Assembly (NCBI GenBank): GCA_023548195.1
Contig: JAJHZJ010000696.1
Coordinates: 350,001 to 414,000 of the forward strand
Direction: 5' to 3'
Source: Bettongia penicillata ogilbyi
Lineage: Eukaryota; Chordata; Mammalia; Diprotodontia; Potoroidae
Length of the DNA: 64,000 bases
Positions 32,198 through 43,800 of the stretch are shown one piece after another. The notes under the pieces are model-generated. The model was given only the letters and a program-made list of their open reading frames with translations, made no database searches and was not told the origin of the DNA. Positions within the stretch are counted from its first letter, which is position 1. Every line of letters starts with the position of its first letter. The position numbers and the translations under genes were made by a program.

Positions 32198-34857
32198 TGG
32201 GAGAGGAGGCAAGATGGCAGAGTAGAAAGACTCACCGTATGCTAGTTCCAAACCCACAGCCCATAAATTTCCTATAAAAAGTACTCCCCACAAATTCTGG
32301 AGCAGTGGAAGCCACACAGCAATGCAGTGGAGGAGATTTCCATTCCAGAGAGCCCTGAAAAACCGCCACCAAAGGTCCATCTTGACAGCACACTGGACAG
32401 CAGAGCCCAGCCCTGGCTGCGTGGCCCCAGAGGAACAAATCCAAGCAGGCTTCAGGGACAGAATCGCCAGCAGCCACGAAGGTCCCTCCACCCACAGGTG
32501 CTACAGGTCAGTGAGAGAGACTTCTGGGCTGGCCAAGAGGGGAGCACGGTGTCTCCATAACTCAGGACCCCTCGGGAGGCAGTGGTGGCCAGGAACTCCT
32601 GGGGCAGACAGGACCTCAGATCCATTACTGAAGATCTCGGCATAAACCCCCTCAGGGAACTGAGCCTGGGAGGTGGCCTTGCCCCACCTGAGCAGCAGAA
32701 CTTAAACTCACATTGAATAGCAGCCCTGCCCAGTGCTGAAAGCCCTGAGGCTGGGAAGCAGCATTTGAATCTCAGACCCCAAACACTAGCTGGGCAAATC
32801 CAGGCAGTGTGGGGAAGGGGTGGAGAGGAATCTCAGAAGTCAAGTAACTGGCTGGGAAAATGCCCAGAAAAGGGAAGAAAAATAAGACCATAGAAGGTTA
32901 CTTTCTTGGGGAACAGAAGTTTCCTCCTTTCATTTCTGAAGAAGAAGAACAATGCTTGCCATCAGGGAAAGACATAGAAGTCAAGGCCTCTGTATCCCAA
33001 ACATCTGAAATAGATATCCAATGGGTTCAGGCCATGGAAGACTTCAGAAAGGATTTTGAAAATCAAGTGAGAGAGGTGGAGGGAAAACTGGGAAGAGAAA
33101 TGAGAGACATGCAAGAAAAGCATGAAAAATGGGTGAATACCTTCCTAAAGGAGACCCAAAAAAATGCTGAAGAAAATAACACCTTGAAAAATAGGCTAAG
33201 TCAACTGACAAAGGAGGTTCAAAAAGCCAATGAGGAGAAGAATGCTTTCAAAAGCAGAATTAGCCAAATGGAAAAAGAGGTTCAAAAGCTCACTGAAGAA
33301 AATAGTTCTCTCAAAATTAGAATGGAACAGATAGGGGCTAATGACTTTCTGAGAAACCAAGAAATCATAAAACAAAACCAAAAGAATGAAAAAATGGAAG
33401 AGAATGTGAAATATCTCATTGGAAAAACAACTGACCTAGAAAATAGATCCAGGAGAGACAATTTAAAAATTATGGGATTACCTGAAAGCCATGATCACAA
33501 AAAGAGCCTAGACATCATCTTTCATGAAATTATCAAGGAAAACTGCCCTGAGATTCTAGAACCAGAGGGCAATATAAGTATTGAAGGAATCCATTGATCA
33601 CCGCCTGAAAGAGATCCAAAAAGAGAAACTTCTAGGAACATTGTGGCCAAATTCCAGAATTCCCAGGTGAAGGAGAAAATGTTGCAAGCAGCTAGAAAGA
33701 AACAATTCCAGTATTGTGGAAATACAATCAGGATAACACAAGCTCTAGCAGCTTCTACATTAAGGGATCGAAGGGCGTGGAATAGGATATTCCAGAAGTC
33801 AAAGTAACTAGGACTCAAACCAAGAATCACCTTCCCAGCAAAATTGAGTATAACACTTCAGGGGAAAATATGGTCTTTCAATGAAACAGAGGACTTTCAA
33901 GCATTCTTGATGAAAAGACCAGAGCTGAAAAGAAAATTTGACTTTCAAACACAAGAATGAGAAGAAGCATGAAAAAGTAAACAGCAAAGAGAAGTCATAA
34001 GGGACTTACCAAAGGGGAACTGTTTACATTCCTACATGGAAAGGCAATATTTGTAACTCTTAAAACTTTTCAGTATCTGGGTAGTTGGTGGGACCACACA
34101 CACACACACATACACACACACGTACACACATGCACACGCACACATACAGAGACAGAGAGCACAGAGTGAATTGAATAGGATGGGACCATATCTTAAAAGA
34201 AATTAAGGTAAACAGTGAGAAAAATGTAGTGGGAGGAGAGAGGGTGAAATGGAATGGGGTAAATTATCTCTCATTCAAGAGGCAAGCAGGAAACCTTTTA
34301 GTGGAGGAAAAAAGAGGAGAGCTGAGAAAAAAACATGAAGTTTACCCTCATCACATTCGACTAAAGGAAGGAATAAAATGCACACTCATTTTGGTATGAA
34401 AACCTAACTTACAATACAGGAAAGTGGGGGAGGAGGAGATAAGCAGGGAGGGAGGGATGATGGAAGGGAGGGCAATGGAAGAAGGGAGCAATTTGAAGTC
34501 AACACTCTTGGGGAGGGACAGGATCAAAAGACAGAATAGAAACAATGGGGGGCAGAACTGGATGGAAGGAAATACAGTGAGTCTTATACAACATGACTGT
34601 TATCGAAGTCATTTGCAAAACTACACAGATATGTCCTATATTGAATTGCCTGCCTTCCCAAAGGGAATGGGTGGGGAGGGAGGGATGGGGAGAATTTGGA
34701 ACTCAAAGTTCTAGGAACAACTGTTGAGTATTGTTCTTGCTACTAGGAAATAAGAAATACAGTTAATGGGGAATAGAAAGTCATCTGGCCCTACAGGACA
34801 AAAGAGAAGATGGGGACAAGAGAAGGGAGGGATGATACAAGAGAGGGAAGAATGGGG
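32198..34857 (+). mobile_element. HAL1 copy 5: 5'-complete, 3' end missing
   Basis: It starts with the family 5' terminus ('aggcaagatggcagagtag' near 32208). The 5' UTR reaches 32859 and has one monomer unit. ORF1 is at 32860-33960, followed by the family 3' region (CA tract 34097-34145, first L1-tail module 34655-34715, 'ctggccctacagg' spacer 34785). It breaks at about 34857, about 100 bases short of the second module and A-tail, directly at an inverted HAL1 5' UTR. No target duplication was found around the whole 32198-35313 block. Confidence 0.87.
32860..33960 (+). pseudogene. HAL1 copy 5 ORF1, two nonsense codons
   Basis: The reading frame aligns with the intact copy from MPRKGKKNKT to FQTQE without frameshift. 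A TGA interrupts it at 33595-33597, where the intact copy has CGA in the RIHR motif (a CpG to TpG change). A TAA follows in the KSK-LGLK region at about 33805. The first 245 codons, covering the coiled coil and half the RRM, remain open. Any product would lack half the RRM and the C-terminal domain. Confidence 0.9.
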
Positions 34858-35313
34858 TTTATGCAGAGACCTTTGGTAATGGAGCTCCTGGGTGCTTGGG
34901 GACTCCCGGCCACCGCTGCCTCTGCCGCTGCCTCCCAAGAGGGCCCGAGTCACGGAGACACCCTGCTCCCTCTTGGCCAGCCCAGAAGTCTCTCTCACTG
35001 ACCTGTAGCGCCTGTGGGTAGAGGGACCTTCGCGGCTGCTGAAGATTCTGTCCCTGAAGCCTCTCGGATCTGCTCCTCTGGGGCCACGTGGCCTGGGCAG
35101 CGCAGGAGTGGGCTCTGTTTTCCGGGGCACGATGGACCCCTGGAGACGGCTCTCCAGGGCTCTCTGGAATGGAAATCTCTTCCACTGTGTTTCTGTGCGC
35201 CTTGCAGTGCTGCAGAACTTGTGGGGAGTTCTTCTTGCAGGAAATATATGGGCTGTTGATTTGGAGCTAGCATACCTGAGTCTTTCTACTCCACCATCTT
35301 GGCTCCTCCCCCC
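34858..35313 (-). mobile_element. Inverted HAL1 5' UTR abutting copy 5
   Basis: On the minus strand it starts 'gaggagccaagatggtggag' (35308 downward) and reaches about 455 bases into the 5' UTR ('ggtctctgcataaa' near 34860). It is then joined to the 3' part of copy 5. Both outer edges of the composite are HAL1 5' termini, so the arrangement is tail-to-tail. It keeps more CpGs than copy 5's own 5' UTR and differs from it in many places. It therefore derives from another element and is not a fold-back of copy 5. Confidence 0.85.
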
Positions 35314-35339
35314 TCGTTTTTCTTGCTATCATACATACT

Positions 35340-35412
35340 TTATGTATTTAAAGACATCATTATGAAAAAAAAGCACATTCATGACACAAAGAAGGTTAAG
35401 AACCCCTGATCT
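35340..35412. mobile_element. hAT-like fragment end
   Basis: 'cattcatgacacaaagaagg' and 'ttaagaacccctgatc' are the right end of the non-autonomous hAT family also seen at 9090 and 10980. Confidence 0.5.
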
Positions 35413-35429
35413 ATATTAAAATGTCAATG

Positions 35430-35930
35430 TTTCTATTTGGCAATTAAAGGCCTTCACCATTTGACTTCAGTCTAACCCTTCCAAACTTATTACACTTAAC
35501 CCTCCATTTCATATAGTAGCAGAACTAGTCTTCTTCCTGCTTTTCATTTACAACATCCCAGTTCTTGTCCTAACGCCTTTACAGGACTGTCCTCCATGTC
35601 TGTTGTCCTCATCTCCAGACTGAATCACCTTGAGCCTTCATCAAAGTTCAGATCATCTACTACTTCCTACATGAAGTTTTATCTGATAGCCCCATCAATT
35701 GGTGCCTCCCCTCTTAGCATATATTTGCTTTGTGCATAGTTTATATTTACTTACAAGTGCACACACGTATATGAATATATGTGTGTGTATATTTGTATAT
35801 ACATTTATATGTATGTGTGCATGTGTGTGCATGTGTGAGTGTGTTCTTTCCCAGATAGTTTCTTGAGACTGGGGATAGTTTCATTTCTGTTTTTGTATCC
35901 ATAATACTCAAGATATTACCCTTTTCTTGT
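35430..35930 (+). repeat. L2 3' region with TG-rich microsatellite
   Basis: L2 phrases are 'aggccttcaccatttgactt', 'actgaatcaccttgagcctt', 'tacatgaagttttatctgat' and 'gtttcttgagactggggata'. A TG/TA-rich repeat is at 35760-35845. The last bases resume after a nested SINE at 36085-36120 ('cctagcacacataatcaata'). Confidence 0.6.
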
Positions 35931-36078
35931 TCATTCATTTCAGTCATGTCTAACTGTTCATGATCCCATTTGAGATTTTCTTGGCAAAGATAAGAATGTT
36001 TTGCCATTTCCTTCTCCAGTTCATTTTGTTGATGAGAAAGTGGAGCAAACAGGGTTAAATCCCTATAAGTCCTTAAGA
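35930..36078 (-). mobile_element. tRNA-derived marsupial SINE, 3' part (antisense)
   Basis: 'catttcagtcatgtctaact', 'cccatttgagattttcttgg' and 'gccatttccttctccagttc' mark the 3' half. The tRNA-like head is missing. It is nested in the L2 3' end. Confidence 0.7.
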
Positions 36079-36120
36079 GTTGCATCCTCCGTCCCTAGCA
36101 CACATAATCAATACTTACTG

Positions 36121-36766
36121 ATTGATCTTATGAATCTATGAACTTGTCTTCCTGCTTGAACTGTCCAAGTCTAGTGATAGAGGGAGCAGTAGGATGCACT
36201 TAGAGAAACTGGGGAAGGGAGCTAGGCATAAAAGTGAGGTGCACTCGGATTACATTTTAGTGAACACTATAGTCTCCAAAGCATTGAAAATTGCATCATC
36301 CATTAAGCAATGGAGAGATTTGTGCTAGAAGGGAACAAATTGCCACAGATCACAGAAAGATAGTAATTCAGGGTGAGCAGAATAAAAGATATAGTCAGAA
36401 AAAAGTGATATCAAAGAAAATGATGGATGAGTCATGTAATAACAAGGGGCAAGAACTGTATCATTGAGGTAAAAATCTAGATTGAGATTAAAAATTCTTT
36501 GGAGTGCTTGAGACTCTGCAAGGATGGATGGTTCAAGAGGGAAGGATTCTCTGAGGTTATTTTTGGACTAAAGCCCATGAGGACTTGACCCTTCAAAATT
36601 ATGGGGAATAAAAGGCCCCCTCACTCTTATAGACTGAATTAGCAAGAGATGTTGGCAAAAGTCATGACTGATACTACTACTTTCCTTGAGTTTCAACCCT
36701 GGATATATACCTGTGCTTGAATCCACTGTACCCATATGCCACCAGTTCTACAAATATGGACACACA

Positions 36767-36772
<6 letters not shown>
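36121..36772. other. Unassigned stretch
   Basis: I see no gene or repeat signature here. Confidence 0.35.

Positions 36773-36846
<74 letters not shown>
36773..36846. repeat. (GA)n microsatellite
   Basis: About 37 uninterrupted GA units. Confidence 0.97.
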
Positions 36847-36849
<3 letters not shown>

Positions 36850-37331
36850 TTAGATATTTTAACCTGATTATAGATATATATCTAAAGATCCAGTTGTGTG
36901 TCTTCAGTTAATCTGTAGTCATTTCATCAAAACTAGCTAAAAATATCAAGGAAAATTAACCACAAATGCACCTAGGGTTAAATTTCACCAGTGTTTTTTT
37001 GAAGATTTTTTAAAAAGCTATGCCTGACTTAAAACCAAGTAAACAAACATTTTTACAACCAGTGCCAGTTAAAAATTAATTTCACTTTGCAGTGTATCCA
37101 TATCAAGTGAATAGTTATGTCCTGTATCTGGACCCTCCTCCCCCAATCTCTCCTCCCCTGCTCTTCTCTGTCTTGGTGTGTCTTCCCGCTGTTCCTATTA
37201 TAGTGCTCTCATCATTGATTCTACTGTTCTGGTTATGTTTACACGCTGAAAATTACTTCCTATAAATACTTTCCTATTTCTTCACATTCTTCTCACTTGT
37301 ACTATTAATAGAATCCAGCCCTTTGTTCTGT
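36847..37331. other. Unassigned stretch
   Basis: AT-rich, with a pyrimidine-rich part at 37125-37200. It may include old L1 but is not alignable by eye. Confidence 0.3.
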
Positions 37332-37588
37332 TGTTGCTGTAGAGCTGTTTCAATTGTGTCTAAATTTTTGTGACCTGATTTGAGGTTTTCTTGGCAGAGA
37401 TGCTGAAGTGTTTTGCCATTTCCTTCTCCAGCTCATTTTATAGATTAGGAGATTGTGGCAAATAGGGTAAAGTGACTGGCCCAGAGTCATACACCTAACA
37501 AATATCTCAGGCTATATTTGAGCTCATAAAGATGAATCTTTTTGATTCCACGTCCAATTTTCTATCTGCTACACCATCTCACCGGTCC
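37332..37588 (-). mobile_element. tRNA-derived marsupial SINE (antisense)
   Basis: 'gttttgccatttccttctcc', 'agctcattttatagattagg' and 'gagctcataaagatgaatct' lead to a degraded head near 'ctacaccatctcacc'. Confidence 0.7.
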
Positions 37589-37639
37589 TCTTCTTCTTAT
37601 GATGTCCCCCAAACCAGACTTTCCCTTTTTTTCGACTTG

Positions 37640-37925
37640 CCACATAGCTATTTTTGCACATATGGTTCTTTTTTCCACTTTGTTTGATCTCGTTGGGCTA
37701 TAGCCCTAATTGCAGTATCATCCGTCTAAGGGAATGTATAGTTTAATAATTTTGGAGGGCATGATTCCAAATTGCTTTCTAATCAAATTCCGCTGCAAAT
37801 AGTAAACCAGTGTGTGCCTGCCTTCAAGCAGACTTCCAACAATTATAATCTTTTTTTGTTGTCTTAGCCAATTTGATAGACGAGGTCAAACCTCAAGGTT
37901 GTTTAAACTTGCATTTCTCTACATC
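37640..37925 (-). mobile_element. LINE-1 3' region (antisense), left part
   Basis: The L1 reverse complement includes 'aattgctttctaatcaaatt' at 37769, 'gtcttagccaatttgataga' at 37861 and 'caaacctcaaggttgtttaa' at 37888. It breaks at 37925 and resembles L1 again from 38640. Confidence 0.55.
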
Positions 37926-38100
37926 AGCAATTCTCAAACTTTTTTGGTTTGGGAATCCCATTAAACTCTTAAGAATCATTGAGGACCCCATTGAACTTTT
38001 ATTGATATGAGTTATGTTTATCAATATTTATCTTATTGAAAATTAAAATAATTTTAAAAATATATTTTCTTCATTAAAAATAACAATAAATAATACTTCA
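37926..38100. mobile_element. hAT-Charlie-like fragment
   Basis: 'cagcaattctcaaacttttt', 'ttaagaatcattgaggaccc' and 'gagttatgtttatcaatatt' match the left end of a Charlie-type hAT family as I remember it. Confidence 0.55.
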
Positions 38101-38169
38101 TGAAGTAAATATTAGTGATTTGGAACATTTCATTTCATGTGACTGTTCAACACTTTTGATTTCTTCCTC

Positions 38170-38390
38170 TGAGAGCTGTTTATTTTTATTCCGTGTTTTT
38201 GTTATTTGCTCATGTCCAAATCTTTGTGAGCCCATTTGAAGTTTTCTTGGCAAAGATACTGGGGTGGTTTGCCATTTCTTTCTCCAACTCTTTTTCCAGG
38301 TAAGGAAACTGAGAAAAACAGGATAAAGTGAGTTGTCCAGGATCACAAATCTAGCAAGTGTCAGATTTGAGGTCAGATTTGAACTCAGGA
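38170..38390 (-). mobile_element. tRNA-derived marsupial SINE, head-truncated (antisense)
   Basis: 'cccatttgaagttttcttgg', 'caaagatactggggtggttt', 'ggtaaggaaactgagaaaaa' and 'ggtcagatttgaactcagg' are in reverse SINE order. The tRNA-like head is replaced by a GATA repeat. Confidence 0.75.
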
Positions 38391-38392
38391 AA

Positions 38393-38474
<82 letters not shown>

Positions 38475-38531
38475 TGATAGATTGATAGATAGATGGATGG
38501 ATGGATGGATGGATGGATGGATGGATGGATG

Positions 38532-38588
<57 letters not shown>
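38391..38588. repeat. (GATA)n-(GATG)n-(GATA)n compound microsatellite
   Basis: About 20 GATA units are followed by two TTGATA interruptions, about 9 GATG units, and about 14 more GATA units. The long minus-strand frame through it (repeating LSIY) is a repeat artefact. Confidence 0.95.
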
Positions 38589-38589
<1 letters not shown>

Positions 38590-38639
38590 GATATCAACAT
38601 GCGTGTTATACATATATGTGTAGCTATATTATATATTTA

Positions 38640-38885
38640 TGTATATTTGTGTAAATATCAGGCTTCTATTAGAGAAACTTGTTACAAATATTTCCATTTG
38701 TTGTATAAAAAAATTTAAATTTTATGGAATCAAAATTGTTCATTTTAATTTCTCTGATTTTCTGTATCCCTCGACTGTTCATCTATCCACCACTGTGTAA
38801 GGCATTTTTTTAATTGTTCCTCTAGTTTGTTTATGAAGCAACCTTTTATGTCTACCTCATATATCCATTGGAAGTGACTGTGGTA
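38640..38885 (-). mobile_element. LINE-1 3' region (antisense), right part
   Basis: 'ttctattagagaaacttgtt' at 38665, followed by L1-like reverse-complement phrases, plausibly continues the L1 of 37640-37925 across the hAT, SINE and microsatellite insertions. Confidence 0.4.
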
Positions 38886-39819
38886 TATGGGCCATATTGT
38901 GGGCCAGGCACTGTGCCACATGGTGAAGATACAAATATAAGTACACTAGCACTGACTGGTCTGAGATTCCCTCCAATATCTTTGCAATGAACACCCTCTA
39001 TGCGGCATCACAAATGGGATGGAGTCATCACTCACGCTGGAGGAGAGTTGGGCCTTTACATCTCTCATCTAGGAATGTCAAACATCTCCACTTCTCCCTA
39101 AGTTGGGCTTCCTCCTCCAACCTGCCCTCACACAAAGAGGTCTAAGTTCCAAGAGATCATGCAGATGGGTGCTAACAAGGAGATTTACATCCTCAGACGT
39201 GCACCACAAATTTTTCTCCAAAAACTGTCCAAAATCCTGTCTGAAAGCTACACTTCTTCATAGATATATTGTAGCAGTTGATGTTAAAGCAAAGCATTTT
39301 CCTATCTATATTGGGTTTCAGAATGTTCACCCATAAAAGAAACAATATCTCACACTTTCGAAAATGGTTAGAAATCTCATCCTTTTCATCCAAGCATTTT
39401 TTCTGTCATTTTGATCATTAAACTATACTTATGGGGCCATAAAGTGACAAGGTGAACCACACTAAAATATACCTTCTATAATCAAGCAAGACACTCCCTG
39501 CCCTCATATTTTCATGAAGAAAAACCATATATAACCGAGATGGAAAGCAGTGTACGCATGGGACAACATGGTTGGGAACTGGTGACATAGACGTGAGATA
39601 AAGACTTGGTACCTAGAAAAATGAAGCAGAAGCTCACCCTGGATGGTCCCTAGGGGGGAATTCAAAGTTATGATTGAAAAGAAGTGGGAATGACTTCTGG
39701 AGTGAATCTGTCTCAATAAGTTCTGAATCAATATAATTGTATTATCATTGAGTCTATAGCTCTATATGAACTGTTTCTCAAATCCTCTGCACATGAACTG
39801 TGTAAAAGGAGCCAGCATA
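38886..39819. other. Mostly unassigned stretch
   Basis: 'gggccaggcactgtgccaca' at 38901 is a MIR/L2-like phrase. The remaining 0.9 kb matches nothing I know. Confidence 0.35.
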
Positions 39820-39925
39820 GCAGGGTGATGTAGTCGGTAGAGCACTGGATCTGAAGTCAGGACGACCTGAGTTCAAATCTGCCCTCAGACATTTACTAGC
39901 TGTAACCCTGGACAAGTCTAAACAA
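39820..39925 (+). mobile_element. tRNA-derived SINE head (sense, 3'-truncated)
   Basis: 'ggtagagcactggatctgaa', 'gtcaggacgacctgagttca' and 'gacatttactagctgtaacc' cover the tRNA-like head with its B-box-like GAGTTCAAATC. The body stops after 'gacaagtct'. It is a SINE and not a functional tRNA gene. Confidence 0.75.
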
Positions 39926-40129
39926 GAAAGCATAGCTTTATGGAGAACAGTGTATGTCATGCCAATGTCATTTCCTCTTTTGACAGAGTTGTCATATTAA
40001 TAAGGGATTATACTGGAAGTTTCCAGTAAAAAGACCTAGGTTAAAAGGGTTTGACCTTTCTTTGCATTAGATACTCACTACAGATTAAGAAGTAAAAACA
40101 AAAGGCTTTCTGCTTGGTATAAATTGTTC

Positions 40130-40365
40130 TATAGTTTTAAGTCATTTCTGACTTTCCATGAGCCTATTTTGGGATTTTCTTAGCAAAGATACTGTCCTTC
40201 TCTAGCTCATTTTACAGATGAGGAAACTGAGTCAAATAGAGTTAAATGACTTGCCCAGAGTCACACAGCTTATAATTGTCTGAGGCCACATGCGAACTCA
40301 TGAAAATTAGTCTTCCTTCTCCAAAGCCCAGTGCTCTGCCCCCTGTGCCACCTAGCTGCCTCCTT
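40130..40365 (-). mobile_element. tRNA-derived marsupial SINE (antisense)
   Basis: 'agctcattttacagatgagg', 'aaactgagtcaaatagagtt', 'gacttgcccagagtcacaca' and 'tgccacctagctgcct' are in reverse order. An internal deletion sits in the tail half near 40192. Confidence 0.8.
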
Positions 40366-40374
40366 ATTATAGGT

Positions 40375-40540
40375 GCCAGGGGGCAAATCCCTTAATCTTT
40401 CCAAGCATCAATTTCTTCCTGCAAGTATCAGAATACTTGTCGTAAATATCCCATAGGCTCAAATGAGAAAATATTTACAAAGTATTGAGCAAACCTGAAA
40501 GGGCCATGCAAAATGAAGGCTACTATTACTACTACCCCTT
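40375..40540 (+). repeat. MIR 3' half (sense)
   Basis: 'caaatcccttaatctttcca', 'agcatcaatttcttcctgca' and 'ggccatgcaaaatgaaggct' fit the MIR 3' half. Confidence 0.55.
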
Positions 40541-40913
40541 CTACTGTCTTTATTAAAATTCCTGGTAGGCACCCATTCTATGAAGCACTTACTTGTTTGC
40601 TGATCTGCTACTTTTTCCCTCCAATTAATAAACTACATTTCTATTTTGTGCAAAGTAATGTTCAAGGAAACAAATGGACATTACATAGAGAATAGTAGAA
40701 TATCGAAAACACATCACTATAATGCAAAGCATTTTATGGTAAGTTCAGGAAAGGATGGGCCATAGGGTGGAGGGAGAGTGGATGAGCGAAGACTTTTTAG
40801 AGAGAGGTGGCATTTGAGTTGAACTTTGATGGATAGAAATTCAACTGGCTACTATTAAGTGATCAATACACTCCTTTAAAAATTTAGGCTTCCTCTCTCC
40901 ATGAGTTCATTGC

Positions 40914-40945
<32 letters not shown>

Positions 40946-42565
40946 CTGTGGCATGGATCCCACTGTCTGCACCACTTGAATATCCTCCTAAACCATCTTG
41001 TAGGAACAGTTAGTTCTCAGGATACTTTCAGCCAGCTGTGGCCAGCTGTCTTGAGTCTACAGATAGATGTCCCAGATGATTTTCCTCCATCAAAAATACT
41101 GGAAACAATAACTCTCACACTGCACTAGTGAGAAACCAGAGCTGCTACAAAATATGAAATCAGAACCCTGAAATTTGAGGAAGCTTCCACTGAACCAGGT
41201 ACCTTATAACCGAGTTAGTCCTCTGAATCCCCGGATTCATGTTTTATTGTCTTGTTTTGCTGTTTTCAGTTTGGTTTCTTTCTGGGAAAAGTAACCCCCA
41301 AACTGTCATGCCTTGCCTTCTAATGTCTTTCCTTTCCAGCCAAAGTCTATTAAAAATAGATACCTCTCCTAGAATGTTGTCACAGTTCTTGAATTTGGAT
41401 CATACTTTGGATATATCTGTTATGTAAGAAGAAAAGCTTTTGTAAACTGCCTAACGATTGAAAGTGAATTTTGTCATCTTGGATATGTCCATACAGAGTC
41501 AGGGAAAAACAACACTGGGATCATCTTCAGTTGTAAACTGCAGCATATAAATTATATACTGTGGCTAATTATCTTTAAGTCAGCTCGTTGTCTGCAAAAT
41601 TTGGTCTGGCAGAAATTTCTGGGAACTTTAACCCTTTCACTGATTCCCATGAGAATCTATCAAAGGAAATAACGATGATTTCCCTTAAAATAGTCATGTG
41701 AACGTCAAAGAGAAACCCAGTTCTTTCACATAAACACTAAAATATCTGAAAAGAGATACTGGAAAACTTAATGATGTAACCCCCCCCAAAAAAAAAAACA
41801 GAAAAACAAACACATTCTTCCAGTCCAGAAATGCACTAAAAGATGTAAAGGAACCTAAGGAATTGGGAAGAGATATCTCACTAGATACTCCATCAAAGTG
41901 CAAGTACATGAGGAAACAGTAGAAAAGAGAAAGTGATTGAATTGTGGAAAACCTCCTAAACTTTCCTCACTGGGGAAACAGGGAAAGGAAAAGAGCCAAT
42001 GCAAACTGACAATGCTCTCTGCATACGGGTGTAACAAAACAGAACCAGCTCTAATCTTTGAGGGTCTGGAGTCAGATCCTGGCCCTGGACAGCAAGGATA
42101 AAATTGAAAGGTGACAGTTCTTTCTCCATAGTTCACAGGAAGTCATGGACCAGCTGTGCTCTCAAGGACTGGGAGTCACAGCAAAAAAAGGTGACAACTC
42201 TGGACCTGGGTGCCAGCAGAAGGAGGATTCTACACGAGGACTGAGAACAACTTTTATCTCCAACATCGCATTAGAACCTGCCAGAGCAACTAAATTCCAA
42301 TTAGTGATCATACAAATGAAAAGGAAGAGACCAACAAAGGCTCCAACCCACAGAAGACCATCAGGAGACAGAAACAGAAGCCAGGAACTGATTCAGAAGG
42401 CAGGTTCCAGTACCAGTCACTCCACATATCCTACAATGCAGCAACACTAGCCTTGTTGCAATTTCGCTAAAACTCTGTCTTCTCTCTGGGAGTACCTCCA
42501 GTTGATCCCATAGATATCTTGTGGGAACAGAATTAGTTGTATGTTGTCTCCTTTGTGAGAATGAG
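40541..42565. other. Unassigned stretch with a short (AC)n repeat
   Basis: A (AC)13 run lies at 40916-40942, and 40755-40830 has a weak antisense L2 look. The 101-codon frame at 42145-42450 is followed by no polyadenylation signal and has no recognisable domain. Much of this may be unique host DNA. Confidence 0.35.
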
Positions 42566-42680
42566 AGCTCTCTGACGGCCAACATTGTTTTGGTCTTTCT
42601 TTGTAACCCCAGAACTTAGCACAGTGTAAGTACTTACACACATTTAATAATAAGCATTTAATAAATGCATGTTGATTTGA
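42566..42680 (+). repeat. L2 3' end fragment
   Basis: 'cccagaacttagcacagtgt', 'aagtacttacacacatttaa' and 'gcatttaataaatgcatgtt' are the L2 terminal signature. Confidence 0.6.
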
Positions 42681-43004
42681 ATAGATTTATTAGGTTTCTG
42701 ATTCACTAAAGCTGAAAACAAGCAAAAATATAATAAGCCCCCTCACCCCAAAAATGCTGAGATGAAGATATCAAACATGACACATGAAACATCAGCTTCT
42801 ATTACATTCGTGGCTGTTGCCTGCACTTTAGCTCTAGATCCTCCAGATTTCATTATCCTTTGAGTTGTAGGGTTGGTGGGAATATTACCTCCACCAGAGC
42901 CTTTTCTCCCACTCGCCCTCAACGTGGCTATTGCCTAATCTCTTTAGTTTGTGGGAAATCATGCACTTGTATTCATCATGTTTATACATTGCGCATAAAG
43001 AGTT

Positions 43005-43145
43005 TGTATGGTATAAATAAAGAGCCCTGAACTTCAAGTCAGAAGACAGGTTCAACCAATGATGACTTTGGGTATGTCACTTCACCTAATTGGGTTGATC
43101 TCGTCATCTGTAAAATGTGCGGTTGAATTTAATTATCTTAAAATG
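43005..43145 (+). repeat. THER1/MIR-type SINE (sense)
   Basis: 'gccctgaacttcaagtcaga', 'gggtatgtcacttcacctaa' and 'catctgtaaaatgtgcggtt' follow the MIR-type order. Positions 42681-43004 are unassigned. Confidence 0.6.
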
Positions 43146-43554
43146 AGGCAACATAGAAAGTGGTTACTTATCAGATCGGGATCCGGGGAGGAGAGATGAT
43201 GACTCCAGAATGATGAGGACATATTGCCTTAGCCCTAGCCCTTGTCATACACAGGATTCAAAAGCATCCTGGCTCCAAATCTACTGTCTTACATGGAGAC
43301 TGCTACTCTGCCCTACATCATCAAACCATTGGAGAAACAAGCGCAATATCACCTTTGGGAGTTTACCCCCAACTTGTAGACTCATTCTAGGGTTGGGTAG
43401 CTGCTCCTTTCAAGCTTTCGGGGTTGCCTAGGGGGTCTGGGCTCTGATAACTTCCATTCCACTCCTCTAGCATGTCTCCCATTAATGACCGGCCACTGTA
43501 CAATTCACTCAATGATATTTACTAAGAGAGCAAAATAAGGATAGTAGCTATAAA
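43146..43554. other. Unassigned stretch
   Basis: No gene or repeat is recognised. Confidence 0.35.
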
Positions 43555-43800
43555 ACAGGAGTAGCTGGTGGCACCACAGGCTGGCCCTGGAGTCAGGAAG
43601 ACTAATCTTCCTGAGTTCAAACCTGGCCACAGACACTTACTAGCTATGTGACCCTGGGGAAGTCACTTAATCCCATTTACCTCAGTTTCCTCATCTGTAA
43701 AAGGAGATGGAAATGATGAACTACTGCAGCACCTTTGCCAAGAAAACCCCAAATGCAATCATGAAGAATGAGTACCACTGAAAATGAATGCACAACAAAA
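43555..43800 (+). mobile_element. tRNA-derived marsupial SINE (sense)
   Basis: 'ggccctggagtcaggaagac', 'tgagttcaaacctggccaca', 'tagctatgtgaccctgggga', 'tttcctcatctgtaaaagga' and 'caagaaaaccccaaatgcaa' read in order. The copy is nearly complete and diverged. Confidence 0.8.

Noticed and set aside
38098..38613. 171-codon minus-strand frame
   Set aside because: Most of it is the GATA/GATG array, and the rest is antisense SINE sequence.
39820..39925. tRNA-like sequence with a B-box
   Set aside because: It is the head of a multi-copy SINE with degraded arms, not a tRNA gene.
42145..42450. 101-codon plus-strand frame
   Set aside because: It has low-complexity S/T/K/Q composition, no domain, no splice or promoter context and no related copy in the window.
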